Assembly: GCF_000337035.1 (NCBI RefSeq)
Contig: NZ_AOJL01000060.1
Span: 41,466 to 90,456, forward strand
From: Halorubrum coriense DSM 10284
GTDB lineage: Archaea; Halobacteriota; Halobacteria; Halobacteriales; Haloferacaceae
Direction: 5' to 3'
Length of the DNA: 48,991 nt
The translations under genes were made by a program, and so were the position numbers. The notes under the pieces are model-generated. The model saw only the letters and a list, made by a program, of their open reading frames with translations. It had not been told where the DNA came from and did not search any database. This document shows, piece after piece, positions 25,205 to 33,470 of this stretch (positions are counted from its first letter, which is position 1; every line of letters starts with the position of its first letter).

Positions 25205-26056
25205 ATGACCGACGCAGACGGCGGCGGCGCGGACCGCGTCCCTCCCGTCGCGGAGCGCGCCGACGACGTCGCTGAGCGCGCGGCCGTGGCGAAACGTGCG
25301 GCACGGGCCGGTGCCGCGGTGGCGAACGAGCGCTTCCGGAGCGACATCGCGGTGGAGACGAAAGGCGAGGACGACGTGGTGACCGAGGCGGACCGCGCCG
25401 CCCAGCGCGCCGTCATCGAGTCGATCCGCGAGACGTACCCGGACGACGCGGTCGTCGGCGAAGAGGAAGACGAGCGCAAGACCGTCCCGGAATCGGGCCC
25501 CGCGTGGGTGATCGACCCCATCGACGGGACGCACAACTACGTCCGCGACATCCGCGTGTGGGGCACCGCGGTCGCGGCGGTCGTCGACGGCGAGCCGGTC
25601 GCGTCGGCGATCGTCTGCCCCGCGCTCGGTGACACCTACGCCGCCGACGCCACGGGCGCGTATCGAAACGGCGAGCCGATCGCGGTGAGCGACGCGACCG
25701 AACCCCGGCGCGCGACCGTCGGCCCGACGATCTGGTGGGCGTACGACGCCCGCGACGAGTACGCCCGCGCCTGCGAGGCGATCGTCACCCGCTTCGGCGA
25801 CATGCGCCGCCTCGGCGCGGCGCAGGTGGTCCTGCCCACGGTCGCCGCGGGCGGACTGGAGGGGACGATCACGAACGTCGCGGCGAACCCCTGGGACACG
25901 GTGGCGGGCGTCTTCGCGATCCGGCAGGCCGGCGGGCGCGTGACGGACCTCGACGGGAACCGCTGGCGACACGACTCGATTGGGCTGGTGGCCTCGAACG
26001 GCGCGCTCCACGACGAGGTGCTCGCGGCCGCGAACGAGATCGAATCGAACGAATGA
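25205..26056 (+). CDS. Inositol monophosphatase/fructose-1,6-bisphosphatase family protein
   Basis: A 283-residue Mg-dependent sugar phosphatase. The metal-binding residues of the family are present: the Glu cluster GEEEDE (86-88), D104-P-I-D107-G-T (DPIDGTHNY), and D231 in ANPWDTVAG. Archaeal members often act on both inositol-1-phosphate and fructose-1,6-bisphosphate, and which applies here is not visible. The first 20 residues are acidic and probably disordered. A leaderless start is likely from the TATA position. Confidence 0.9.
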   Translation: MTDADGGGADRVPPVAERADDVAERAAVAKRAARAGAAVANERFRSDIAVETKGEDDVVTEADRAAQRAVIESIRETYPDDAVVGEEEDERKTVPESGPAWVIDPIDGTHNYVRDIRVWGTAVAAVVDGEPVASAIVCPALGDTYAADATGAYRNGEPIAVSDATEPRRATVGPTIWWAYDARDEYARACEAIVTRFGDMRRLGAAQVVLPTVAAGGLEGTITNVAANPWDTVAGVFAIRQAGGRVTDLDGNRWRHDSIGLVASNGALHDEVLAAANEIESNE

Positions 26057-26112
26057 TCTGAATCCGAGTCGGTCATCGGCGATTCAGCAGAGAATACCGC
26101 CAGCGCCTCAAC

Positions 26113-26169
26113 GGCTCACTTATATATAGACGTCAACAGAGCAACGGCATACACCGACAGAGCCCCAGC
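26113..26169 (+). repeat. Tandem duplicate of the repeat's promoter and 5' end (unit U1)
   Basis: This 57-bp unit (TATA-like CTTATATATAG to AGCCCCAGCC) is followed directly by the equivalent unit of the full repeat copy R3 at 26170-26227. The two share GCTC-C-CTTATA near the start and ACACCGACA-AGCCCCAGCC at the end, at an offset of exactly 57 bp, while the middle has diverged. It looks like an ancient tandem duplication of the 5' end of the repeat. Confidence 0.7.
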
Positions 26170-26455
26170 CGCTCGCTTATAAATAATTGAATCCAGATTG
26201 ACGACGAACACCGACAAAGCCCCAGCCGCGAGGCGGGCGCACGCTCGCCGCGCTCCTCGCTCGCGTTGCTCGCTGCGGTGCTCGCGTCGCCTGCGCCCGC
26301 CTCGCGGCTGCCCCTTTGAGTCCCGCCCCGCACCGCTCCGCACAGCGCCTCGCGCCTCCCCAACCTCGTCGGCCTCCCTGCGGTCGGCCGACTCCCTCGC
26401 GCGTGCTGACTTCGCGGCCGCCGAGGGCGGCCGCTCGCAGGCACGCGCCACGACA
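26170..26455 (+). repeat. Dispersed structured non-coding repeat, copy R3
   Basis: The best-preserved copy. A TATA-like CTTATAAATA (26176-26185) stands 42 nt before AGCCCCAG (26218). A 19-bp perfect inverted repeat follows: left arm 26223-26241 and right arm 26292-26310 (CAGCCGCGAGGCGGGCGCA and its complement), loop 50 nt. Then come CCCCTTTGAGTCC, GCCTCCCC, and the tail: outer stem GCGCGTGC (26399-26406)/GCACGCGC (26441-26448) enclosing inner hairpin GCGGCCGCC-GAG-GGCGGCCGC (26414-26434). Long open frames cross it but are GC artefacts. With the neighbouring duplicate it fills the gap between the IMPase gene and the gene at 26521. Confidence 0.85.
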
Positions 26456-26520
26456 GCGTATCAGACGTGATCGCGCCCGCGAGCCGAGGATTCAAATCGG
26501 GCGACGGCGAACCCCGTCGC

Positions 26521-27051
26521 ATGTACGCGGTCGTCGGCTGCAACGAGTGCGCCAACATGTGGCTGGTCACGGACCCGGAGACGAGGGAGACGGCGCAGTG
26601 CTCGCGGTGCGGCAAGACCCACCGGACCGCCAAGCTCAAGCGCTTCTTCGAGTCTGAGGAGCGCGCGGCGGCCCGGCAGGCGCGGTCCGCGCTGCTCGCG
26701 AAGAAGCGCGGCGACAGCGCGGCGTTCGCCGAGGTGGACCACGTCGCCGACCTCGAAGCCGCCGTCGAGGACGCGGGCATCGACGACCGCGAGTACCTCG
26801 AATCGTCGGGCATCGACGCCGACGCCGTCGACGAGGCCGCCTCGCGCGCCGAGGGCGGCGGGGGCGGGTCGCGGAGCCGCACCGAAGTCGTCCGCGACGC
26901 GGTCGACGCCCTCGACGACCCCACCGAGTCGGCGATCGTCGAGCGCGCCGCGACCGACGGCGTCCCCGCGGACGCGGCCCGAGAGATCCTGACCCGCCTC
27001 GCGCGCCGCGGCGAACTCACCGAGTCGAACGGGCGGTATCGCGTCCTCTGA
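26521..27051 (+). CDS. DUF5817 zinc-ribbon protein
   Basis: A 176-residue protein with an N-terminal zinc ribbon (C7, C10, C27, C30: GCNEC and CSRC), a basic helix (KTHRTAKLKRFFESEERAAARQ), and a C-terminal winged-helix-like region (TESAIVERAATDGVPADAAREILTRLARRGELTESNGRYRVL). I recall it as DUF5817, a haloarchaeal family; the layout suggests nucleic-acid binding, possibly a transcription or translation factor. ATG 26521 starts directly with the ribbon. It directly follows repeat copy R3 on the same strand, so an R3 transcript could run into it. Confidence 0.78.
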   Translation: MYAVVGCNECANMWLVTDPETRETAQCSRCGKTHRTAKLKRFFESEERAAARQARSALLAKKRGDSAAFAEVDHVADLEAAVEDAGIDDREYLESSGIDADAVDEAASRAEGGGGGSRSRTEVVRDAVDALDDPTESAIVERAATDGVPADAAREILTRLARRGELTESNGRYRVL

Positions 27052-27091
27052 CCCCGGTTCCGCGTCGGCCGGGCGACGACTGGACAAAGCA

Positions 27092-27099
27092 CTTATATG
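27092..27099 (+). promoter_or_regulatory. TATA box for PGF-CTERM protein gene
   Basis: CTTATATG lies 21-28 nt upstream of the ATG at 27120. Confidence 0.55.
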
Positions 27100-27119
27100 A
27101 CGCTCGTGAGGGGTCGCGT

Positions 27120-28136
27120 ATGGACACCCGTACGGCCCTCCTGACGGCGGCGGCCGCGCTCCTCGTCGCGAGCGCGGTCGGAGCCGTCGCCGTCCCCGGC
27201 GCCGTCACCGACCCGCGAGAGACGAACGAGCCGCCCGGCCGGATCGACGTCGCCGGCGCGACCGTCTCCCCCGGCGAGGTGCGCGGCGAGACCGCCGAAC
27301 TCCGGCTCGGCACCGACCTCCGCCATCGCGGCGGGACGGTCGAGAACGTCACGGTCCGCCACCGCGCGATCGGCAGCGAGTCCGGCCTCCTCGTCGACGA
27401 GACTACCGTCGACGTCGGCGACGTCGACTTCGAGGGCGAGCACACGGTCAACGGCACGGTCGACGTCGAGCGCGGGGGCGGCTACCGCATCGAGACGGTC
27501 GTCTTCGCGGACGGCCAGCGTCGCGAAGAGCAGACCACCCGCGTCGACGGCGTCGCGGCGCTCACGCCCGACTACGCGGACACGCGGGTCGGGTTCACCG
27601 ACGGCTCCGTCTGGCCGACGGTCGCGGTGAGCGTCGTCGAGGCCGACAACCGGACGGCGACGCTGTCGGCGTCGGTCTCGGTGACCAACCGCGGCGACGT
27701 CGCCTCCGAGGACGTCGACCTCCGGCTCTACCTCCGGCAGGCGGAGTCGAACGTGATCGCGGCGGAGGCGGCGGAGACCGTCGGCACCGTCCGCCCCGGC
27801 CGCACCGACACCGTGCGGGCGACCGTCGAGGTCCCCGACGGCTACAACTACTACATCGACGCCGCGCTGTTCGACGACGACGTGCTCGTCGACGAGACGC
27901 AGGGCGTCGCGAACCTGAATCCGCAGGAGACCATCACCGCGAACGAGACCGTCCGCGACGTCCAGTTCGCCGTCGAGGACTTCGAGCGCGGCGAGGGCGG
28001 CGTCGGCGGCGACGACGGCGGCGACGGCGCGGCGCGGGACGACGGTGCGAGCGACGACTCGACGCCCGGGTTCGGCCCCCTCGTCGCGCTCGTCGCGCTC
28101 GTCGCCGCGGCGCTGGCAGCGCGGAGGCGACGATGA
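27120..28136 (+). CDS. Secreted surface protein with PGF-CTERM sorting signal
   Basis: A 338-residue exported protein: a Sec-type signal helix at about 5-25, a long beta-rich ectodomain with N-x-S/T glycosylation sites (for example NVTV, NGT), and a C-terminal PGF-CTERM tail (DDSTPGFGPLVALVALVAA then RRRR). The tail is the archaeosortase A substrate signal, so the mature protein should be lipid-anchored to the cell surface. A CARDB-like repeat of about 100 residues recurs in the ectodomain (VSVTNRGDVASEDVDLRLYL). The stop overlaps the next start (ATGA). Binding partner unknown. Confidence 0.85.
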   Translation: MDTRTALLTAAAALLVASAVGAVAVPGAVTDPRETNEPPGRIDVAGATVSPGEVRGETAELRLGTDLRHRGGTVENVTVRHRAIGSESGLLVDETTVDVGDVDFEGEHTVNGTVDVERGGGYRIETVVFADGQRREEQTTRVDGVAALTPDYADTRVGFTDGSVWPTVAVSVVEADNRTATLSASVSVTNRGDVASEDVDLRLYLRQAESNVIAAEAAETVGTVRPGRTDTVRATVEVPDGYNYYIDAALFDDDVLVDETQGVANLNPQETITANETVRDVQFAVEDFERGEGGVGGDDGGDGAARDDGASDDSTPGFGPLVALVALVAAALAARRRR

Positions 28137-28651
28137 CGGACGAGCCGACGCGCGACGACGCACCGACGCGCGACGACGCACCGACGCGCGACGACGCACC
28201 GACGCGCGACGAACCGACGGACGACCGAGCGACCGACGACAGCGACCGCACCCGCGACCCACCCCAGCCAATGACAGACGACACCCACGCGACCACGGAC
28301 GCCGAGCGCACGACCACGGACGCCGAGCGCCGGGAGACGGACGCCGACCGCACGGAAGAGGGGTACTGGACCGAACCCGTCGACTCCTCGGGGTTCGGCC
28401 GCCTCTCGACCGACGACCTCCGCGGGCTGCTCGACCGCGTCGGACTGGCGGCGCTGTCGCTGCTCGCGGTCGTCGCCGGCTGGGGCTTCTACAACCAGTC
28501 CGGGAACGCGATCCGGACGTGGTTCGACCCGGCCTACCAGTCGGTCGCGCTCGCCGTCTTCAACCTCGCGGTCCTGCTCGTCGCGCTCGCCGGCGTGACC
28601 CACCAGCTCCGCCGGATCCGCGCGGCGGACTCCCGCGACGGCGAGCGCTGA
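28133..28651 (+). CDS. Membrane protein with tandem TRDDAP repeats
   Basis: A 172-residue protein: an N-terminal repeated acidic tail, then two transmembrane helices at about 96-118 and 134-155. The tail has three exact 18-bp units (28148-28201) coding TRDDAP, then TRDEP. A second small repeat TDAER occurs near residues 54-66. The start at 28133 overlaps the previous stop; an internal ATG at 28271 would remove the repeats and is a possible alternative. Function unknown; it is coupled to the surface protein gene. Confidence 0.65.
   Translation: MTDEPTRDDAPTRDDAPTRDDAPTRDEPTDDRATDDSDRTRDPPQPMTDDTHATTDAERTTTDAERRETDADRTEEGYWTEPVDSSGFGRLSTDDLRGLLDRVGLAALSLLAVVAGWGFYNQSGNAIRTWFDPAYQSVALAVFNLAVLLVALAGVTHQLRRIRAADSRDGER
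28148..28216 (+). repeat. 18-bp tandem repeat (TRDDAP codons)
   Basis: Three identical units ACGCGCGACGACGCACCG at 28148-28165, 28166-28183 and 28184-28201, plus a shortened fourth (28202-28216, ACGCGCGACGAACCG). The unit is 18 bp, so copy number can change by slippage without shifting the frame. Confidence 0.9.
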
Positions 28652-28687
28652 CCGGCGCGGAGGGTCGCCTCGAACGGGGCCGCGTCG

Positions 28688-29056
28688 CTACTCGTCGGGG
28701 AGCTGGTCGGTGCTGGCCGGGATCTGTTCCACCTGCCCGGCGAGCGTCGCGGCGTCGCCGGCGACCGTGGAGGGCTCGACGCCGGCCTCGCCCGCGACCA
28801 ACCTGACGTGCGCGGCGAGCAGCGCGAGCGCGCGGAGGCCGGCCCCCTCGGGGTCGTCCTCGGTGCGCTGGGCGAACGTGGTGTCGACCTCGCCGTCGCG
28901 GACGACGCCGACGTGGACCGCGTCGATGTCCTCGCCGTCGAGGAGGTCGCGGGCGGCGGCGAGTTCCGTCTCGAAGTCGTCTCCGGCGGCGTCGGTCTCT
29001 TCGCGCGGAGCGCCGTCCGCGGGCCCGTCGCCGTCTGCGGGGGTGTCGTCGCTCAT
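28688..29056 (-). CDS. Small acidic protein of unknown function
   Basis: A 122-residue cytoplasmic protein with an acidic, Gly/Asp-rich N-terminus (about 30 residues) and a predicted alpha/beta core (VHVGVVRDGEVDTTF, then the helical LRALALLAAHVRLVAGEAG). ATG 29056 is preferred; an ATG 9 bp upstream (29065) is possible. It lies convergent with the membrane protein gene ending at 28651 and 87 bp downstream of the Rieske gene on the same strand. I do not recognise a family; composition supports a real gene. Confidence 0.6.
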   Translation of the reverse strand: MSDDTPADGDGPADGAPREETDAAGDDFETELAAARDLLDGEDIDAVHVGVVRDGEVDTTFAQRTEDDPEGAGLRALALLAAHVRLVAGEAGVEPSTVAGDAATLAGQVEQIPASTDQLPDE

Positions 29057-29143
29057 ACCGATCACTCCGGCGAGCGGCGTGAAAAGCGCGGCGGGGGCCG
29101 CGGGCGAGAAGACGAGAAAACGAACCGAACCGCGACGAACTCG

Positions 29144-29983
29144 TTACTCTTCGGGACGGGGCCGCGCGATGAACAGCGCCTCTTCGAGGGTGAACGGGTC
29201 GTACACGGACTGGTGGCAGACGCAGTACGTCCCGTCGGAGGCGTCGTAGCGTGCGGACTCCTCTAACACCTTGTAGCCGGGGATACAGCAGAAGTGCGTA
29301 CAGACGTTGAGGTACGCCATGAACCCCTGATCCGTCGACGCCTGAAGCCACTCGTCGTTCTGGGCCGCCTCCTCGATCTCCGGCGAGCGGATGACGATCG
29401 CGTTGAGGTTGGTGTCGGCGTCCTCGGAGCGCCACGTGGCCGCCGCCGGCTTGCCGACGCCGTCGCTGCCGATCCCGTTGCCCCACTCGTCGTAGTCGTC
29501 GAAGTCGTCGACGTGGAGGCGGTCGCCGCCCGAGTACGCCTCCGACTGCCAGTCGTACGGCGGGCCGCTCGCGGCGCGGAACAGGTTGTCGGACTCGAAG
29601 TCGGGCTGAACGTTCTCTTGGGACTCGACGCCGCAGTACTGGAACCACGCGCCGGAGTAGGTCTTCCCGCCGAGCTCCTGCTGGGCGACCTCGATCTCCT
29701 GTCCCTCTTGCGTGACGGTCGTCGTCTCGGGCCAAATGCCCTCGATGTACCCGTCGTCGGTGACCTGAAGCGGGATCTGCGGCAGGCCGCGCGGCGCGGG
29801 GCCGCCGGTGTGCGCGATGGTCGTCGCGACCGTCGACCCCCCGCCGATGCCCCCGGCGGTCGTCAGGGTGTTCACGGTCGCCGACCCCATCGCGCCGACC
29901 CCGGCGAGGGCCGCGCCGCCGACGACGCCCTTCACGAAGCGTCGCCGCCCGGACTCAGACGGATACTTGTCGGACGCACTCAT
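29144..29983 (-). CDS. Rieske 2Fe-2S protein, Tat-exported
   Basis: A 279-residue membrane-anchored iron-sulfur protein that should receive electrons from the quinol site of the cytochrome b complex encoded at 8.7-10.3 kb. The Tat motif RRRF (residues 13-16) precedes a hydrophobic anchor (19-40). Rieske box 1 is C228-T-H230-F-C232-C233 and box 2 is C254-V-C256-H257-Q-S259; ligands are C228, H230, C254, H257, with C233/C256 placed for the usual disulfide. The Gly of the classical CTHLGC is Cys here (C232), leaving an extra cysteine. It is divergent from the PEP carboxylase gene. Confidence 0.92.
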   Translation of the reverse strand: MSASDKYPSESGRRRFVKGVVGGAALAGVGAMGSATVNTLTTAGGIGGGSTVATTIAHTGGPAPRGLPQIPLQVTDDGYIEGIWPETTTVTQEGQEIEVAQQELGGKTYSGAWFQYCGVESQENVQPDFESDNLFRAASGPPYDWQSEAYSGGDRLHVDDFDDYDEWGNGIGSDGVGKPAAATWRSEDADTNLNAIVIRSPEIEEAAQNDEWLQASTDQGFMAYLNVCTHFCCIPGYKVLEESARYDASDGTYCVCHQSVYDPFTLEEALFIARPRPEE

Positions 29984-30214
29984 ACTCGCTCCTGAGGTTG
30001 GATCGGTAAAAAGGGTGACGAACCCTCCACCGGCGCGGGAATCGGGCGCGTCGCCGGTCGGGTCGCCGATCCGGAACCGGACGTCCGCCGGACCGCCGAG
30101 TCGCGCTCCGGCCCACGCCGCGAGAGCGGCCGAACCCGACCGCGAGCGCGGTCGACGAGGAACGTTCGTGAGGGAATTAACTCGAAACCGGGGCAAGCAT
30201 TCGTCTAGCCCACG

Positions 30215-30222
30215 CATTTAAC
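30215..30222 (+). promoter_or_regulatory. TATA box for PEP carboxylase gene
   Basis: CATTTAAC lies 26-33 nt upstream of the ATG at 30248. Confidence 0.55.
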
Positions 30223-30247
30223 CGGTCCCGAGCGAACTGTCTGTGGT

Positions 30248-32950
30248 ATGAAGTTGCACAATCGGGACGTGCGGACGGACGTTCGAGAACTCGGGGCGCT
30301 GGTGGGAGACGTCCTGGCCGCACAGGCGTCGACCGACGCGTACGAGACGGTCGAGACGCTTCGGAACGCGGCGATCGACTACCGTCGGGGGGACGCTGCG
30401 GACCGAACGGCCCTCCATCAGGCGGTCGACGAGCTCTCGACGACCCGCGAGGAGGTCGTCGCCCGCGCGTTCACGACGTACTTCGAGCTCATCAACCTCG
30501 CCGAGGAGCGCGAGCGCGTCCGCGCCGTTCGGAACGCGGACGACGGGACCGCCCTCCACGACTCCTTCGACGCGACGATAGCCGAGTTCGCCGAGGCGGG
30601 CGTCGACGCCGACGAGTTGGAGGGGCTGCTCGCTGACGTGCTCATCGAGCCGACGTTCACCGCCCACCCGACGGAGGCCCGGCGGTCGACGGTGAAGTCC
30701 AAGCTCCGCTCCATCGCGAACCACCTCGGCGAGCTGGACGAGCGCAACCTCACCGACCGCGAGCGGCGCGCCGTCTGGCGCGACGTCACCGCCGAGGTCA
30801 CCAGCCTGTGGGGCACCCGTCAGGTCCGCCAGCGGGCCCCCGAGCCGGAAGACGAGGCGCGCAACGTCCAGTGGTACCTCGAGAACACGCTGTTCGACGT
30901 CGTCGGCGACGCCTACGAGGAGTTCGAAGAGACCATCTCGAAGGAGTACGACGACGTCGACTGTCCCAAGCTCTTCGAGTTCCGCTCGTGGGCCGGCTCC
31001 GACCGCGACGGCAACCCGTTCGTCACGCCCGAGGTGACCGACGAGACCCTCGAACGCCAGCGCGAGGTCGCCGTCGAGAAGTACCGCGACCGCTGTAAGC
31101 GGCTCTCCGCCGTCCTGAGCCAGGACGGCGACCGGTACGCCGCCGGCGACGCGCTGGCGCGGTCGCTCGCGGCCGACGCCGAGCGCTTCCCGACCGTCGT
31201 CGAGGAGGCCCGCGAGCGTTACCCCGACGAGCCGTACCGCCAGAAGCTGCGGCTGATGCGCGAGCGGCTCGACCGCGTCAACGACGTCCGGCCGGGCGAG
31301 TACCCCGACGGCGACGCCTTCCTCGACGACCTCGACGTCATCGCCGAGTCGCTGCGCGAGGACGGTCAGGAGTCGGTACTGGAGTCGTTCGTCGAGCCGT
31401 TCCGCCGACAGGTCGACACGTTCGGCCTCACCTTGGCGTCGCTCGACCTGCGGGACCACCGCGAGAACCACACCGAGGCCGTCGCCGAGGCGGTCGCGGT
31501 CGAGGGCGTCGACTACGCCGGGATGGACGAGTCCGAGCGCGTCGACTTCCTCACCGAGGCGATCCTCCAGGAGGACCCGGTCGTCGACGTCGACGAACCC
31601 GGCGACGTCTCGGAGACGACCGAGCGCGTCCTCCGGCGATTCGCGTCGTTCGCGGGGTGGCAGGAGGAGTACGGACAGCAGGCGATAGACACCTACTGTA
31701 TCTCGATGACCGAGGAGCCCAGCCACGTGCTGGAGGTGCTCTTCTTGGCCGACCAGGTGGGCGTCGTCTCCCTGCCCGACCACTGCGCGGTCGACGTCGT
31801 CCCGCTGCTCGAGACCGAGTCGGCGCTCAACGGGGCCGAGCGCATCCTCGGCACCCTCTTCGAGAACGAGGCGTACGCGGCCGCGCTGGAGGCCCGTGAC
31901 GAGGTCCAGGAGGTCATGCTGGGCTACTCGGACTCCAACAAGGAGAACGGCTTCCTCGCCGCGAACTGGGACCTCTACGAGAACCAGCGCCGGATCGCCC
32001 GGTTCTGTCGCGAGGAGGAGGTCACCCTCCGGCTGTTCCACGGCCGCGGCGGCTCCATCTCGCGCGGCGGCGGCCCGATGAACGAGGCGCTGCTCGCGCT
32101 CCCGAACGAGACCGTCACCGGGCAGGTGAAGTTCACCGAGCAGGGCGAGGCGATCGCCGAGAAGTACGCCAACCCGCGGATCGCGGAGCGCGAGCTCGAA
32201 CAGATGCTCGACGCGCAGATCCGCGCCCGGAAGGAGGCGAACGAGGAACCGGTCGAGGACGTGCCCGACCGTTGGGTCGAGGCGATGGAGATCATGGCGC
32301 CCGCCGCCCGGGGGACGTACCGCGACCTGCTGAACAGCGACGGGTTCGTCTCCTACTTCGAGCAGGCGACGCCGATCAGCGTCGTCGAGGACCTCAACCT
32401 CGGCTCGCGGCCCGCCTCCCGCTCCGGCGAGCGCAGCGTCGAGGACCTGCGGGCGATCCCGTGGGTGTTCTCGTGGACCCAGACGCGGCTCATCCTCCCC
32501 GGCTGGTACGCGATCGCCTCCGGCATCGACGCCTACCTCGACGAGGTCGGCGAGGAGGAGGGGATGGAGACGCTCCGCGAGATGTTCGACGAGTGGCCCT
32601 TCTTCCGGACCACGCTCGACAACGCCTCGCTGGCGCTCGCGCGCACGGAACCCGAGATCGCCGCCGAGTACGCCGACCTCGCGGACGACGACCTCCGCGA
32701 GCGCTTCTTCCCCGAGCTCGTCGGCGAGTACGAGCGCGGCCGCGAGCTGGTCTTAGCCATCAGCGGCCGGGACCAGCTGCTCCGCCGCGAGTGGCTCGAA
32801 GAGAGCCTCGACCGCCGGAACCCCTACGTCGACCCCCTGAACCTCCTTCAGGCGAACCTGCTCGGGCGCACCCACCGCACCGACGAGGAGGAGCGCACCC
32901 TCCGGCTCACGGTCAACGGCATCGCCGCCGGGATGAAGAACACTGGGTAA
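30248..32950 (+). CDS. ppc: Phosphoenolpyruvate carboxylase
   Basis: A 900-residue anaplerotic enzyme that fixes bicarbonate on phosphoenolpyruvate to give oxaloacetate. It is the large bacterial-type PEPC. Catalytic elements are in place: H140 in FTAHPTEARR, LGYSDSNKENGF (residues 558-569), and the glycine loop FHGRGGSISRGGGP (starting near residue 597). The C-terminus NTG matches the family's conserved ending, and the length is full. It is transcribed alone from a leaderless promoter, divergent from the Rieske gene. In haloarchaea it feeds the citrate cycle during growth on substrates entering as pyruvate. Confidence 0.96.
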   Translation: MKLHNRDVRTDVRELGALVGDVLAAQASTDAYETVETLRNAAIDYRRGDAADRTALHQAVDELSTTREEVVARAFTTYFELINLAEERERVRAVRNADDGTALHDSFDATIAEFAEAGVDADELEGLLADVLIEPTFTAHPTEARRSTVKSKLRSIANHLGELDERNLTDRERRAVWRDVTAEVTSLWGTRQVRQRAPEPEDEARNVQWYLENTLFDVVGDAYEEFEETISKEYDDVDCPKLFEFRSWAGSDRDGNPFVTPEVTDETLERQREVAVEKYRDRCKRLSAVLSQDGDRYAAGDALARSLAADAERFPTVVEEARERYPDEPYRQKLRLMRERLDRVNDVRPGEYPDGDAFLDDLDVIAESLREDGQESVLESFVEPFRRQVDTFGLTLASLDLRDHRENHTEAVAEAVAVEGVDYAGMDESERVDFLTEAILQEDPVVDVDEPGDVSETTERVLRRFASFAGWQEEYGQQAIDTYCISMTEEPSHVLEVLFLADQVGVVSLPDHCAVDVVPLLETESALNGAERILGTLFENEAYAAALEARDEVQEVMLGYSDSNKENGFLAANWDLYENQRRIARFCREEEVTLRLFHGRGGSISRGGGPMNEALLALPNETVTGQVKFTEQGEAIAEKYANPRIAERELEQMLDAQIRARKEANEEPVEDVPDRWVEAMEIMAPAARGTYRDLLNSDGFVSYFEQATPISVVEDLNLGSRPASRSGERSVEDLRAIPWVFSWTQTRLILPGWYAIASGIDAYLDEVGEEEGMETLREMFDEWPFFRTTLDNASLALARTEPEIAAEYADLADDDLRERFFPELVGEYERGRELVLAISGRDQLLRREWLEESLDRRNPYVDPLNLLQANLLGRTHRTDEEERTLRLTVNGIAAGMKNTG

Positions 32951-32967
32951 GCCGCCGTGGGCGATCG

Positions 32968-33444
32968 CTACCAGACCACGTCGTCGCCGACTTCGATGGT
33001 CCCGGACTCGACGATGCGGGCGTCGAGTCCGCCGCGACCGTCGAGCGCGGTCGCCGCGTCCGACTCGCCCGCGAGGTCGGCCATGTAGCCGCAGGGTTCG
33101 CAGCGGCCCGTCCCCTCGACGGTCGCGTCGCCGACCCGGAACCGCTCGCCGACGAGCGCGGCGAGGTCGACCCCGCGCGTCGTGACGTTCCGCCGGTGGG
33201 CCCCCGCTTCGAGGTCGACGCCGTACTCGGCGGCGGCGGCTTCGAGCGCCTCGGCCGCGATCAGCGTGACGTCGCTCGGCTCCAAGTCCGACTGCTCGTT
33301 GTAGATCCCGTCCCCGTCGAAGTAGCGGTCGCCCCGGAGCCCGCGGTCCGCGACCGCCTCGACCGCCGTTCGCGACTCCGGATCGCCGCCCGTCCCCGAG
33401 GCGACGTGGATCCGTTCGACCGTGCCGACGCGTGGATCCGTCAT
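32968..33444 (-). CDS. MOSC domain protein
   Basis: A 158-residue MOSC (molybdenum cofactor sulfurase C-terminal) protein that should bind sulfur-molybdenum cofactor intermediates through a conserved Cys. The order fits the family: GTVERIHVASG at the start, LRGDRYFDGDGIY, VTLIAAEALEAA, NVTTRGVDLAALVGERFRVGDATVEGTGRCEPCGYMADL. The cysteine pair CEPC near residue 118 is the likely functional site. It is convergent with ppc, with 17 bp between stops. Small stand-alone MOSC proteins are linked to molybdenum enzymes; none is nearby. Confidence 0.88.
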   Translation of the reverse strand: MTDPRVGTVERIHVASGTGGDPESRTAVEAVADRGLRGDRYFDGDGIYNEQSDLEPSDVTLIAAEALEAAAAEYGVDLEAGAHRRNVTTRGVDLAALVGERFRVGDATVEGTGRCEPCGYMADLAGESDAATALDGRGGLDARIVESGTIEVGDDVVW

Positions 33445-33451
33445 GCGCGGC

Positions 33452-33470
33452 TCACGGAGACGCTCCGTGA
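33452..33470. promoter_or_regulatory. Perfect 8-bp dyad just upstream of MOSC gene
   Basis: TCACGGAG-ACG-CTCCGTGA is a perfect 8-bp inverted repeat with a 3-nt centre, 8-26 nt upstream of the MOSC start codon (33444). It could be an operator over the transcription start or a hairpin in a short 5' leader. Confidence 0.45.
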
